A program made the position numbers and the translations under genes. Below the pieces are notes generated by a model. The model worked only from the letters and a program-made list of their open reading frames with translations, had not been told where the DNA came from and did no database searches. Of a stretch of DNA of 32,691 nucleotides, positions 11,445 to 20,000 are shown in pieces. This DNA comes from an uncultured Pseudomonadota bacterium (lineage in GTDB: Bacteria; Pseudomonadota; Gammaproteobacteria; Methylococcales; Methylomonadaceae). Location of the stretch: positions 1-32,691 of the forward strand of contig CAIQZX010000075.1 of assembly GCA_903876445.1 (NCBI GenBank), in the 5' to 3' direction. Position 1 is the stretch's first letter; each line of letters starts with the position of its first letter.

Positions 11445-12368
11445 TTATTCTGTATGACGAGGAGTTTCTGCTGAACGCATAAATGAAATAGGCGCGTCTT
11501 CTTCATTTTCAAAACTGACCATTTCCCAAGCATCTTTATCTTCGAGTAATTTCCGTAATAAACGATTGTTTAAACCGTGACCGGATTTATGCCCCGTGAA
11601 CTCACCAATTAAACTGTGACCAAGTAAATATAAATCGCCAATTGCATCGAGAATTTTATGTTTAACGAATTCGTCTGCATAGCGCAAACCATCTTCATTT
11701 ACCACTTTGTCATCATCCACTACGATGGCATTGTCTAAACTACCACCCAATGCAAGATTGTTTTTTTGTAATGTTTCAATGTCTTTCATGAAACCAAAAG
11801 TTCGCGCTCGACTGACTTCGCGTACAAATGTTGTGGAAGAGAAATCCATTGTGGCGGTTTTGACATGATTTTCAAACGCAGGATGCTCAAAATCAATCGT
11901 GAATGTTACTTTAAAACCGGCAAAAGGCTCGAATGCCGCCCATTTATCACCATCTTCAACACGAACCGCACGTTTGATTTTTAGATATTTTTTCGGGCAA
12001 TCTTGTTCTTGCACGCCAGCTGATTGCAATAAAAATACAAAAGGTCCTGCGCTACCATCCATAATCGGAACTTCCGGCGCAGTGACATCGATAATCGCAT
12101 TATCGATTCCTAAACCCGCAAATGCTGAAAGTAAATGTTCAACAGTTGAAATTTTAACATCGCCTGAAATTAACGTTGTAGAAAGTGTCGTTTCGCCAAC
12201 ATTTTCTGGTGACGCATGAATCATGACAGGAGTTTCTAAATCAACACGACGAAAATGAATGCCTGTATTTGGTTCGGCGGGATGCAACGTTAAATAAACT
12301 TGCTCGCCGGTATGTAAGCCTACGCCTGTGGCTCGAATGGTATTTTTTAAAGTGCGCTGTTTAATCAT
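11445..12368 (-). CDS. lpxC: UDP-3-O-acyl-GlcNAc deacetylase
   Basis: LpxC is the zinc-dependent deacetylase that commits UDP-GlcNAc derivatives to lipid A, in the cytoplasm. The 307-residue protein begins [21 protein letters not shown]. Zinc ligands His78 (in STVEHLLSA), His237 and Asp241 (in [10 protein letters not shown]) and the active-site His264 (in GHKSGH) are all present, as is Glu77. I chose the ATG at 12368; the upstream in-frame start at 12446 would add 26 unrelated residues that run through a terminator hairpin. As in many gammaproteobacteria it follows ftsZ, but a hairpin with a U-tract ends 15 bases before its start. It is directly joined to sdhA downstream. Confidence 0.96.
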   Translation of the reverse strand: MIKQRTLKNTIRATGVGLHTGEQVYLTLHPAEPNTGIHFRRVDLETPVMIHASPENVGETTLSTTLISGDVKISTVEHLLSAFAGLGIDNAIIDVTAPEVPIMDGSAGPFVFLLQSAGVQEQDCPKKYLKIKRAVRVEDGDKWAAFEPFAGFKVTFTIDFEHPAFENHVKTATMDFSSTTFVREVSRARTFGFMKDIETLQKNNLALGGSLDNAIVVDDDKVVNEDGLRYADEFVKHKILDAIGDLYLLGHSLIGEFTGHKSGHGLNNRLLRKLLEDKDAWEMVSFENEEDAPISFMRSAETPRHTE

Positions 12369-12383
12369 AACGGATTTGCCTAT

Positions 12384-12412
12384 TAAAAATAACGCGCCTT
12401 GTGAGCGCGTTA
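12384..12412 (-). terminator. Terminator-like hairpin between ftsZ and lpxC
   Basis: On the minus strand TAACGCGC pairs with GCGCGTTA, eight pairs around a seven-base loop, followed by a run of T residues. It has the form of a rho-independent terminator for the ftsQAZ end of the cluster. Only 15 bases remain before the lpxC ATG, too few for a promoter, so it may work as an attenuator that lets part of the transcription through. Confidence 0.8.
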
Positions 12413-12423
12413 GTTGGGCTTGT

Positions 12424-12441
12424 TTGCAGAGAAACCTGCAA
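12424..12441 (-). other. Second small hairpin after ftsZ
   Basis: TTGCAG pairs with CTGCAA around a six-base loop, 23 bases after the ftsZ stop and upstream of the terminator-like hairpin. It could be part of an RNA switch with the next hairpin or a processing site. The stem is short, so this is a weak call. Confidence 0.35.
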
Positions 12442-12464
12442 TACAAAAAGAGATATGGACGAAA

Positions 12465-13652
12465 TTAGTCTGCTTGTCGTCTTAAAAACGCTGGAATATC
12501 CAAATAATCGACATCGCCACCTTGTTTTGGTTGTGCGCCAAAACGTGTTTCACGACCCTCACCGCGCACTGTTTGCGCCGAATGTTGACGCATAACAGTT
12601 GGTTTATCTAAACCATCATAATTCATTTGATTACTACCGATATGTCGAACAGTATTACTTTTTTGGATTGGCATTTTGACTTCCATTGGCGGCATTCCCA
12701 TTCCTGTTGCCACAACAGTCACTTTAATCTCGTCATCTAAATCCGGGTTAATCGACATTCCGATTTTCATATTTGCGTCTTCGGATGCAAATGCAGACAC
12801 GATTTCGCCGACTTCCGTGAATTCTGCCATGCTCATATCGGTCGCAGAAATGTTGACTAAAATACCGCGTGCGCCTTTCAAGTTAATATCTTCAAGTAAC
12901 GGGCAAGCAATTGCTTTTTCAGCCGCTTCACGCGCACGATGTTCACCAGTTGCTGAACCCGTTCCCATAATCGCCGCTCCCATGCCAGTCATAACAGTAC
13001 GAACGTCAGCAAAATCGACGTTAATCATTCCTGGGTGAACAATCAATTGTGTAATGCCTTCAACCGCATCTAATAACACATCATTAGCCGCTTTAAACGC
13101 ATCAACGAGCGAAACTTTGTTACCTAAAACAGGTAATAATTTTTGGTTTGGAATAGTAATTAACGAATCAACATACCGTTCTAATTCTGCAATTCCACGT
13201 TCGGCTACTTCAAATTTCTTTTTGCCTTCAAATGCAAAAGGTTTCGTTACAACGGCAACTGTTAAAATTCCCATGCTGCGTGCAATTTCTGCAATAACCG
13301 GAATTGCGCCAGTACCTGTACCGCCACCCATTCCGGCTGTTAAAAATACCATGTCTGCGCCTTCTAAAACTTCACGAATTCGCGCTTTATTTTCTTCTGC
13401 AGCTTGACGACCTACTTCTGGATTTGTTCCTGCACCTAAACCCTTTGTTAATTCAACGCCCAATTGAATAATTGTGCCAAAGTTCAATTTGCGTAATGCT
13501 TGGGCATCCGTGTTTGCACAAATGAACTCTACGCCTTCAATGTGATTTCCAGCCATGTGACTTACAGCATTATTGCCGCCACCACCTATGCCAATAACTT
13601 TGATTACCGCGCTCTCGCTATAAGTATCAATCAATTCAAATGTGTCTTTCAT
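12465..13652 (-). CDS. ftsZ: Cell division protein FtsZ
   Basis: FtsZ is the tubulin-like GTPase that forms the Z-ring at mid-cell. The 395-residue protein has a short N-terminal extension, the GIGGGGNNAV nucleotide-binding segment near residues 21-30, the GLGAGTNPEVGRQAAEE segment, and the tubulin signature GGGTGTG at 109-115. The activating T7 region (NVDFADVRTVM) follows. A variable linker from about 320 leads to the conserved C-terminal peptide DYLDIPAFLRRQAD (382-395), which binds FtsA and ZipA. CCAAGGAGCG just upstream is the strongest ribosome site in the division part of the cluster, in keeping with the high amount of FtsZ that cells make. It is the last gene before the terminator-like hairpin. 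Confidence 0.98.
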   Translation of the reverse strand: MKDTFELIDTYSESAVIKVIGIGGGGNNAVSHMAGNHIEGVEFICANTDAQALRKLNFGTIIQLGVELTKGLGAGTNPEVGRQAAEENKARIREVLEGADMVFLTAGMGGGTGTGAIPVIAEIARSMGILTVAVVTKPFAFEGKKKFEVAERGIAELERYVDSLITIPNQKLLPVLGNKVSLVDAFKAANDVLLDAVEGITQLIVHPGMINVDFADVRTVMTGMGAAIMGTGSATGEHRAREAAEKAIACPLLEDINLKGARGILVNISATDMSMAEFTEVGEIVSAFASEDANMKIGMSINPDLDDEIKVTVVATGMGMPPMEVKMPIQKSNTVRHIGSNQMNYDGLDKPTVMRQHSAQTVRGEGRETRFGAQPKQGGDVDYLDIPAFLRRQAD

Positions 13653-13713
13653 GTGTAACGCTCCTTGGTTTTATATTCAGTTAAAAATGTGTGTTTTGTT
13701 AAAAAATGTTTTA

Positions 13714-14958
13714 TTAAAAATTGCCTTGAAACCAGCTTTTTATTTTTGAAATCAACGAGCCACCACTGTCGTGATCTGCAATACGATGTAAACCTTGTTG
13801 TTGATGATGATCGCGTCCGTACATTAGCAAGCCAACACCAGTGGAATGAATTGGATTTTTCACCACTTCTGTTAAACCGCTAACATTTTGTGGACTGCCC
13901 ATTCTAACTGGCATGTGAAAAATTTCTTCTGCCAATTCAACTAAGCCCCAGACTTGAGAGCTTCCACCAGTTAAAACAATCCCCGCTGCAATTTGTTCTT
14001 CATAACCAACTCGACGTAATTCAGATTGTACTAACAACATCAATTCTTCATAACGTGGTTCGATAATATCGGACAATGTTTGGCGTGAGATTTTACGAAA
14101 TGGTTTGTTATCACTAATACTTGGAACTTCGATAATGTCTTCGTCATCGTTTAATAATTTCGTCATCGCACAAGCATAACGCTGTTTGATTTCTTCAGCG
14201 TTAACAGTTGGCGTGCGTAAAGCAACAGCAATATCGTTGGTAACTTGATCACCGGCAATCGGAATAACGGCAGTGTGTTTAATCGCACCTTCTATATAAA
14301 CCGCAATGTCGGTTGTTCCACCACCAATATCAATGAGACAAACGCCTAATTCTTTTTCGTCATCCGTCAAAACAGAGTGACACGAAGCAAGTTGTTCTAA
14401 CACAATATCATCCACGTCTAAACCGCATCGACGAATACATTTGATAATGTTTTGTGATGCGCTGACGCTACTCGTCACGATATGAACTTTTGCTTCTAAG
14501 CGAATGCCCGACATTCCAATTGGTTCTTTGATGCCTTCTTGGGTGTCGATGATAAACTCTTGCGGTAAAATATGTAACACTTTTTGATCTGCTGAAATAG
14601 CCACTGCCCGTGCCGAATCAATTACACGATCAATGTCATATTGTGTCACTTCTTTATCTTTAATCGCTACTACGCCAAGTGAATTCCGGCTGCGAATATG
14701 ACTTCCAGCAATCCCCGCGAAAACAGATTTGATTTGACAACCCGCCATCAATTCTGCTTCTTCGATTGCACGCTGTATCGATTGTACCGTGGTTTCTAAA
14801 TTAACAACGATGCCTTTTTTTAATCCTTTCGACGGCGTTGAGCCAAAGCCAATAACTTCGAGATGACCGTCACCTGTCAACTCACCCACAATAGCCGCGA
14901 CTTTTGAAGTGCCTATATCAAGCCCGACGATTAAATTACGTTCTGTTTTTTTTGCCAT
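13714..14958 (-). CDS. ftsA: Cell division protein FtsA
   Basis: FtsA is the actin-like ATPase that ties FtsZ filaments to the inner membrane and recruits later division proteins. The 414-residue protein begins with the phosphate-binding LIVGLDIGTSKVAAIVGE segment, has the FtsA-specific 1C region (residues about 85-165), the second phosphate loop VCLIDIGGGTTDIAVY, and the adenosine motif IVLTGGSSQVWGL. The end, SLISKIKSWFQGNF, is the amphipathic membrane-targeting helix. It starts 25 bases after the ftsQ stop and is followed by ftsZ after 61 bases. The spacer before it contains half of a 21-base tandem repeat. Confidence 0.97.
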   Translation of the reverse strand: MAKKTERNLIVGLDIGTSKVAAIVGELTGDGHLEVIGFGSTPSKGLKKGIVVNLETTVQSIQRAIEEAELMAGCQIKSVFAGIAGSHIRSRNSLGVVAIKDKEVTQYDIDRVIDSARAVAISADQKVLHILPQEFIIDTQEGIKEPIGMSGIRLEAKVHIVTSSVSASQNIIKCIRRCGLDVDDIVLEQLASCHSVLTDDEKELGVCLIDIGGGTTDIAVYIEGAIKHTAVIPIAGDQVTNDIAVALRTPTVNAEEIKQRYACAMTKLLNDDEDIIEVPSISDNKPFRKISRQTLSDIIEPRYEELMLLVQSELRRVGYEEQIAAGIVLTGGSSQVWGLVELAEEIFHMPVRMGSPQNVSGLTEVVKNPIHSTGVGLLMYGRDHHQQQGLHRIADHDSGGSLISKIKSWFQGNF

Positions 14959-14998
14959 GTTTTACTCTGTTTGCAGCGTGTTTTTATCTGTTTGCAGC
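14957..14998 (-). repeat. Imperfect 21-bp tandem repeat at the ftsQ end / ftsA start
   Basis: Two adjacent 21-base copies (14978-14998 and 14957-14977) match at 18 of 21 positions and share the first 12 bases, GCTGCAAACAGA on the minus strand. The first copy contains the ftsQ stop codon. The second runs up to the first two bases of the ftsA ATG. It looks like a small tandem duplication that created the present spacer. Confidence 0.65.
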
Positions 14999-15703
14999 TT
15001 GCGCGGCGGCTAAGTTTTTCCAATCTATCGGTTGTGCATCGGATTTCCATGATACGGCATAACCGTTAGGATAGCGCAAATCAACCACAGCCATTGCATT
15101 GATTTGTTCGTGTCCTAAAACATCCAATGTTTTCATAAAACGTTGTAATTTTTTTAATTGTTCATTGCGTCCGAGTAAAATTTCTAATCCTGTCGTGAGT
15201 TTAATTTTCCACGCCCAACGGTTGTTAATGCTAAATTCGGTCATACTCATTTCGTGATCTGATAACGCTGTATTTACACCTTTCATAATTTCTAGTGATT
15301 TCATTTCTTGACCTTCTACACCGTATAAAATTGGTAAATTTTCAAACGGTTCAATCTCTTTTGGTTGAATAATCTCACCTCGATTGTTTAATAAAGCCTC
15401 GTCACCCCAACGTACAAATGGGCGTTTTTCTTTAATTTTAATTGCCAACGCATCAGGCCAAACTCTGTTCACAGTCGCACTTTCAACCCAAACTAATTGT
15501 GACAAAGATTGTTGAATTTCTTGCACATTTGCATCAAAAAAGCCAACGTTAACTAGCGGCTCAAGTAATGTTTTGATTTCATCTTTGCTAATATACTGAA
15601 ACGCGCCTTCGATTCGTACATATTTAATCGGCACAACTTCTTTTACAGAATAAACTAAGCTCGTGAATAACACCATAATGACAATGATTTTTGCCAAACG
15701 CAT
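14984..15703 (-). CDS. ftsQ: Cell division protein FtsQ
   Basis: FtsQ is a bitopic inner membrane protein that links early and late divisome parts through FtsB and FtsL. The 239-residue protein has a short N-terminus and a membrane segment at about residues 4-20 (AKIIVIMVLFTSLVYSV). A POTRA domain follows (IKYVRIEGAFQYISKDEIKT), then the FtsQ domain with VNRVWPDALAIKIKEKRPFVRW. I chose the ATG at 15703, which shares one base with the ddl stop (TAATG). A GTG at 15739 would give 12 more residues and is the alternative. The cytoplasmic part is shorter than in E. coli FtsQ. Confidence 0.93.
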   Translation of the reverse strand: MRLAKIIVIMVLFTSLVYSVKEVVPIKYVRIEGAFQYISKDEIKTLLEPLVNVGFFDANVQEIQQSLSQLVWVESATVNRVWPDALAIKIKEKRPFVRWGDEALLNNRGEIIQPKEIEPFENLPILYGVEGQEMKSLEIMKGVNTALSDHEMSMTEFSINNRWAWKIKLTTGLEILLGRNEQLKKLQRFMKTLDVLGHEQINAMAVVDLRYPNGYAVSWKSDAQPIDWKNLAAAQAANR

Positions 15704-17517
15704 TAGTTCAACCGCACACTCGTTTCCAAGATTCGCCACACAAGTTCATTAAAATCTATTCCTGCTTGTTTTGCTGCCATCGGCACTAAGCTATGATCTG
15801 TCATGCCTGGAACAGTATTAACTTCAATCAATTGCATTTGTCCATTTTGGTCAATAAAAACATCTACTCGCGCCCAACCTTCGATACCAATAATATCACT
15901 TGCTTGCAGTGCTAATTTTTGTAAATTTTTTTCTTGTTCTGCATTCAAACCGCATGGACAGTGATATTGCGTTGTGGTTGAATTATATTTTGCCTCGTAA
16001 TCGTAGAATTCACGCGGTGTTTCTAACCGAATAACCGGTAACGCTTCACCTTGTAAAATTCCTACTGTGTATTCGTCGCCCGTCACCCACGCTTCGGCAT
16101 AAACCTCACAATTACACACTAAAGCTATTTCTAATGCGGTGACTAATTCTGCCCGATTTTTCGCTTTGCTCATGCCAACGCTAGAGCCTTCGAGCGATGG
16201 TTTTACGATAATCGGAAAGCCTAACGTTTCAATACACGCATCAATATCAGTTTCGGTTTTCAAAACAAACCAATTCGGTGTCGGTAAATTCGCGCCACGC
16301 CAGCATAATTTTGTCCGTAATTTATCCATTGCCAACGCAGAGGCTAAAACGCCGCTGCCTGTATAAGGCAAATCCAAAATTTCCAAAACGGCTTGTAAAA
16401 CGCCATCTTCGCCACCGCGCCCGTGAATAATGTTGAAAACGCGGTCAACATCTAAATCTCTAAGCAATTCGATTACATTACCTTTGACATTAACCGCAAT
16501 CACTTCAACGCCTTGAGCAACAAATGCCGCATGAACTGCCGCCCCACTTCGCAAAGAAACTTTACGTTCTGCGGAATCACCGCCCATTAAAACCGCCACC
16601 CTACCAAAATCTTCGGCACGTTCGATTTTTTGTTTTGTGTTTAATTTTTCACCCACGATACACACCTCCGTTTGTAACAAAATGCCGTGTTTTTGCGAGA
16701 CTTGCGCTTGAACATAAGTAATCATTTGTTCAATATTCGCTGCCGTTGCGCCACCTGCGTTAATAATAAAATTCGCGTGTTTTTCAGAAACTTGTGCGCC
16801 ACCGATTTTAAAACCTTTTAATCCCGACGCTTCAATTAAACGAGCGGCATAGTCGCCTTCTGGATTTTTAAAAACTGAACCACAACTTGGCTGATTAGTC
16901 GGTTGTGAATTAGCGCGTTTTGCAAGTAAGGCTTTTATATTTTGTTGGCTTTCGCTGGTATCGCCTTTTTGTAATTTTAATATTGTCGCTAAAAACCATT
17001 CGTTTGCTTTTAAATTAACGTGACGATAACTAATTTCAAATTGATTTACCAGTTTTGTAAAAACGTCACCGCGTCGATTAAGCATTTCAACATTTTGAAC
17101 AATTTTCCATGTTTCGCCACCAAACGCGCCGGCATTCATTTTTAATGCCCCGCCCATTGTACCAGGGATACCCGCCAAAAATTCTGCGCCAATCAAACCT
17201 TGTTCGGCACAAAATTTTGCCACTAACGCACACGGTACACCTGCTTCAACGTAAATGGTTTCGTCGTCGATGCGTTCAATTTTTTTCAAACGATTTTTCG
17301 TGTTAATCACCGTGCCACGAATTCCGCCGTCACGAATCAACAAATTACTGCCTAAACCCATCCAAAACAGCGGCTCATTTTCGGGCAGATTTTGAATGAA
17401 TTGAATCAAATCCGCTTTGTCAGCAGGTTGATAAAAACGTTCCGCAAGCCCGCCCACGCGCCAACTCGTATAATTCGCAAGCGGTTCGTTATAACGCATT
17501 TGTCCAGACGGTTGCAT
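15703..17517 (-). CDS. murB-ddl: MurB-Ddl fusion: UDP-MurNAc dehydrogenase joined to D-Ala-D-Ala ligase
   Basis: One 604-residue frame encodes two cytoplasmic peptidoglycan enzymes. Residues 1 to about 290 are MurB, which reduces UDP-GlcNAc-enolpyruvate to UDP-MurNAc with FAD and NADPH: YTSWRVGG at 14-21, GIPGTMGGALKMNAGAFGGE, the SCGSVFKNP segment with the catalytic Ser, and TEV with likely catalytic Glu284. From about 300 it is an ATP-grasp Ddl, which joins two D-alanines: VLMGGDSAERKVSLRSG, HGRGGEDG, LPYTGSGVLASALAMDK and EVNTVPGMTDHSLVP. Both halves look complete. The genes are usually separate neighbours; here no stop lies between them. Codon 288 is a GTG after a perfect ribosome site, so a 317-residue Ddl may also be made alone. 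It starts 6 bases after murC and overlaps ftsQ by one. Confidence 0.93.
   Translation of the reverse strand: MQPSGQMRYNEPLANYTSWRVGGLAERFYQPADKADLIQFIQNLPENEPLFWMGLGSNLLIRDGGIRGTVINTKNRLKKIERIDDETIYVEAGVPCALVAKFCAEQGLIGAEFLAGIPGTMGGALKMNAGAFGGETWKIVQNVEMLNRRGDVFTKLVNQFEISYRHVNLKANEWFLATILKLQKGDTSESQQNIKALLAKRANSQPTNQPSCGSVFKNPEGDYAARLIEASGLKGFKIGGAQVSEKHANFIINAGGATAANIEQMITYVQAQVSQKHGILLQTEVCIVGEKLNTKQKIERAEDFGRVAVLMGGDSAERKVSLRSGAAVHAAFVAQGVEVIAVNVKGNVIELLRDLDVDRVFNIIHGRGGEDGVLQAVLEILDLPYTGSGVLASALAMDKLRTKLCWRGANLPTPNWFVLKTETDIDACIETLGFPIIVKPSLEGSSVGMSKAKNRAELVTALEIALVCNCEVYAEAWVTGDEYTVGILQGEALPVIRLETPREFYDYEAKYNSTTTQYHCPCGLNAEQEKNLQKLALQASDIIGIEGWARVDVFIDQNGQMQLIEVNTVPGMTDHSLVPMAAKQAGIDFNELVWRILETSVRLN
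16654..16669 (-). promoter_or_regulatory. Internal Shine-Dalgarno and GTG start for ddl inside the fusion
   Basis: GGAGGTG (16669-16663) is fully complementary to the 16S rRNA tail, and six bases later comes an in-frame GTG (16656-16654) at codon 288. It lies four codons after the likely catalytic Glu of MurB, at the normal MurB/Ddl boundary. It would start a protein MGEKLNTKQKIERAEDFG, a normal-looking Ddl N-terminus. This is the best-formed ribosome site I see in the murein part of the cluster. Confidence 0.75.
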
Positions 17518-17523
17518 TGTGAT

Positions 17524-18945
17524 TTAACCCGCTAAGGCTTGCGTCAATAATTGAGGTAATTGCGTCGAAAACTGCCCCACATTTCCCGCACCCATCGTTA
17601 AAATCACATCATTTTCGTGAACAATTCCCACCAATAATTTAGGCAAATCTTCCCAATGTTCGACAAAAATCGGATCAACTTGCCCTCGCAAACGTATCGC
17701 TCTACTTAATGAACGTCCGTCTGCACCTGTAATCACGCTTTCGCCCGCAGGATAAATATCCATCAAAATCAGCACGTCTACACCCGCCAAAACCTGCACG
17801 AAATCTTCAAATAAATCACGGGTTCGTGTGTAACGATGTGGCTGAAAAATAATTATCGAACGGCGTGACGGATACGCTTGTTTAAGGGCTTCCAAGGTTG
17901 CGGCAACTTCGCGTGGATGATGACCATAATCATCAATCAACGTCACAATTCCATTATGAACAGGCAAATCACCTTGAATTTGGAAGCGTCGTCCAACACC
18001 TTTGAAGGCATTTAAACTGCGTTGAATTGCCACATCATCAACGGCTAATTTCGTCGCTACGGCAATCGCTGCGAGTGCGTTCAACATATTGTGCCAACCT
18101 GGCATATTTAACGTGACTCCGAGTGGCGCGTAATCGCCACGACGGTGAACCGTGAAATGCGTGTGCATTCCTTCTTGACGAATGTTCGTCGCCCGAAAAT
18201 CCGCGTCTTCATGCACACCGTAAGTCACCATCGGCTTTGACAGTGACGGCAGAATTTCACGCACGCCTTCATCATCCAAACACAAAACCGCCAGCCCATA
18301 AAAAGGCAAATGATGCAAAAATTCGACAAAGGTTTCTTTCAAACGCGAGTAACTATTTTCATACGTTTCCATGTGGTCATGGTCGATGTTGGTCACAATC
18401 GCAATCATTGGCTGCAAATACAAAAATGACGCATCACTCTCATCGGCTTCGGCAACTAAATAATTTCCTGAACCAAGTTGCGCGTTTGTGCCTGCGCTGT
18501 TCAAACGTCCGCCAATGACAAACGTGGGATCTAAACCACCTTCGGCAAGCAAACTTGCAGTTAAACTGGTGGTAGTTGTTTTACCATGCGTGCCAGCTAC
18601 GGCAATTCCGAAACGAAACCGCATCAATTCTGCCAACATTTCAGCGCGGGGAATGACGGGAATCCGTTGTTGATACGCCTCGTCCACTTCGGGATTTTTA
18701 CGGTCAATCGCACTCGAAACCACTACCACATCAACTTGCGTAATGTTTTCACGTTGATGCCCGATGGTGACACTGATGCCTAATTTTGTGAGGCGTTCAG
18801 TGGTCGCGCTTTCTTTGATGTCCGAGCCAGAAATCGCGTAGCCCAAATTCAACAACACTTCGGCGATACCACTCATGCCCGTGCCGCCGATGCCGACAAA
18901 ATGAATGCGCTGCACCGCGCCTAAAGGACTGTTTGGGAAATTCAT
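17524..18945 (-). CDS. murC: UDP-MurNAc-L-alanine ligase
   Basis: MurC adds L-alanine to UDP-MurNAc, the first amino acid of the stem peptide, using ATP in the cytoplasm. The 473-residue protein has the N-terminal Rossmann motif [18 protein letters not shown] (about 14-31), the P-loop GTHGKTTTT (about 118-126), and [14 protein letters not shown] in the central domain. The C-terminal ligase domain has [11 protein letters not shown] and [13 protein letters not shown] chose the ATG at 18945 because it overlaps the murG stop by four bases (ATGA) and has AGAGGCG upstream; a start at 18966 would add seven unrelated residues. It precedes murB-ddl by six bases. Confidence 0.97.
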   Translation of the reverse strand: MNFPNSPLGAVQRIHFVGIGGTGMSGIAEVLLNLGYAISGSDIKESATTERLTKLGISVTIGHQRENITQVDVVVVSSAIDRKNPEVDEAYQQRIPVIPRAEMLAELMRFRFGIAVAGTHGKTTTTSLTASLLAEGGLDPTFVIGGRLNSAGTNAQLGSGNYLVAEADESDASFLYLQPMIAIVTNIDHDHMETYENSYSRLKETFVEFLHHLPFYGLAVLCLDDEGVREILPSLSKPMVTYGVHEDADFRATNIRQEGMHTHFTVHRRGDYAPLGVTLNMPGWHNMLNALAAIAVATKLAVDDVAIQRSLNAFKGVGRRFQIQGDLPVHNGIVTLIDDYGHHPREVAATLEALKQAYPSRRSIIIFQPHRYTRTRDLFEDFVQVLAGVDVLILMDIYPAGESVITGADGRSLSRAIRLRGQVDPIFVEHWEDLPKLLVGIVHENDVILTMGAGNVGQFSTQLPQLLTQALAG

Positions 18946-20000
18946 GCTTTCGCCTCTGAAATACAAAAATTTGCAACGGTTTCGGTTGCGTTTAAATAAG
19001 CTAATGTTGCTGAAATGGCGCGACGTTCGGGCAAATTTTTACACAAACAATGAATTTGTTGCGCGAGATTTTCAGCGGTTAAATCGCTTTGTTTTAATAA
19101 AATTGCTGCGCCTGATTCGGTTAGATATTTTGCGTTGGCGGTTTGGTGATCATCAATCGCATTCGGCAAAGGGATAAAAATCGCGGGAATGCCCATTGCG
19201 GCAACCTCGCTGATTGTCATTGCACCTGCACGGCAAATAATCAAATCTGCCCACGAATATGCCGCCGCCATATCGTCAATAAATGCGCTGGTTTCGGCAT
19301 TTAATTCTAAGTTTTCGTATTTTTTAGCAACTTCATTTTGCATTGCCGAACCCGTTTGATGACGAACTTGCACCGAATTTTTTAACAACGCAATCGCATT
19401 TGGCACTGTTTCATTCAAGGCTTTTGCACCTTGGCTGCCGCCCACAATTAAAATTTTTAATGTTTCATTTTTTATGGAGTCATTTTGATTCACGGAATCA
19501 ATAAAACTTTTTCTTAATGGGTTTCCCGTGCAAATCGCATTAAATTTCAGTGCAAAACTATTCGGAAAACCTTGCAAAACTTTCGTGGCAATTTTTGCCA
19601 ACAATTTATTGGTTGTGCCAACAACACGATTTTGTTCATGGATAATCAGGGGAATCCCCAACACTTTTGCCATCAAACCACCTGGCGCAGCGACAAAACC
19701 GCCCATTCCCAAAACGATATTTGGCTGACGTTGTTTTAAAATTCTTCGCGCTTCAAGACACGATTTAGCGAGTTTAAAAATCGCGGTGAATTTACTTAAC
19801 AAACCTTTTCCACGCAAACCCGAAACGGAAAGCCAGTCGATTTCAATGCCCGCTTCAGGAATAACGCGACTTTCTAAACCTGCTTTTGTGCCGAGCCATG
19901 AAATTTGCCAGCCTTGTGTCTGTAAAAATTGCGCGACTGCCAGCGCAGGAAAAATATGTCCTCCGGTGCCACCAGCCATAATTACGATGCGTTTAGTCAT
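18942..20000 (-). CDS. murG: Lipid II synthase, GlcNAc transferase MurG
   Basis: MurG transfers GlcNAc from UDP-GlcNAc to lipid I on the inner face of the membrane, making lipid II. The 352-residue glycosyltransferase (GT-B fold, family 28) has the GGTGGH loop at residues 10-15, [24 protein letters not shown] in the N-domain, and the C-domain [11 protein letters not shown] and [24 protein letters not shown], which bind the nucleotide sugar. Its start overlaps the end of ftsW by eight bases and its stop overlaps murC by four. It uses the UDP-GlcNAc made by GlmU. Confidence 0.97.
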   Translation of the reverse strand: MTKRIVIMAGGTGGHIFPALAVAQFLQTQGWQISWLGTKAGLESRVIPEAGIEIDWLSVSGLRGKGLLSKFTAIFKLAKSCLEARRILKQRQPNIVLGMGGFVAAPGGLMAKVLGIPLIIHEQNRVVGTTNKLLAKIATKVLQGFPNSFALKFNAICTGNPLRKSFIDSVNQNDSIKNETLKILIVGGSQGAKALNETVPNAIALLKNSVQVRHQTGSAMQNEVAKKYENLELNAETSAFIDDMAAAYSWADLIICRAGAMTISEVAAMGIPAIFIPLPNAIDDHQTANAKYLTESGAAILLKQSDLTAENLAQQIHCLCKNLPERRAISATLAYLNATETVANFCISEAKA

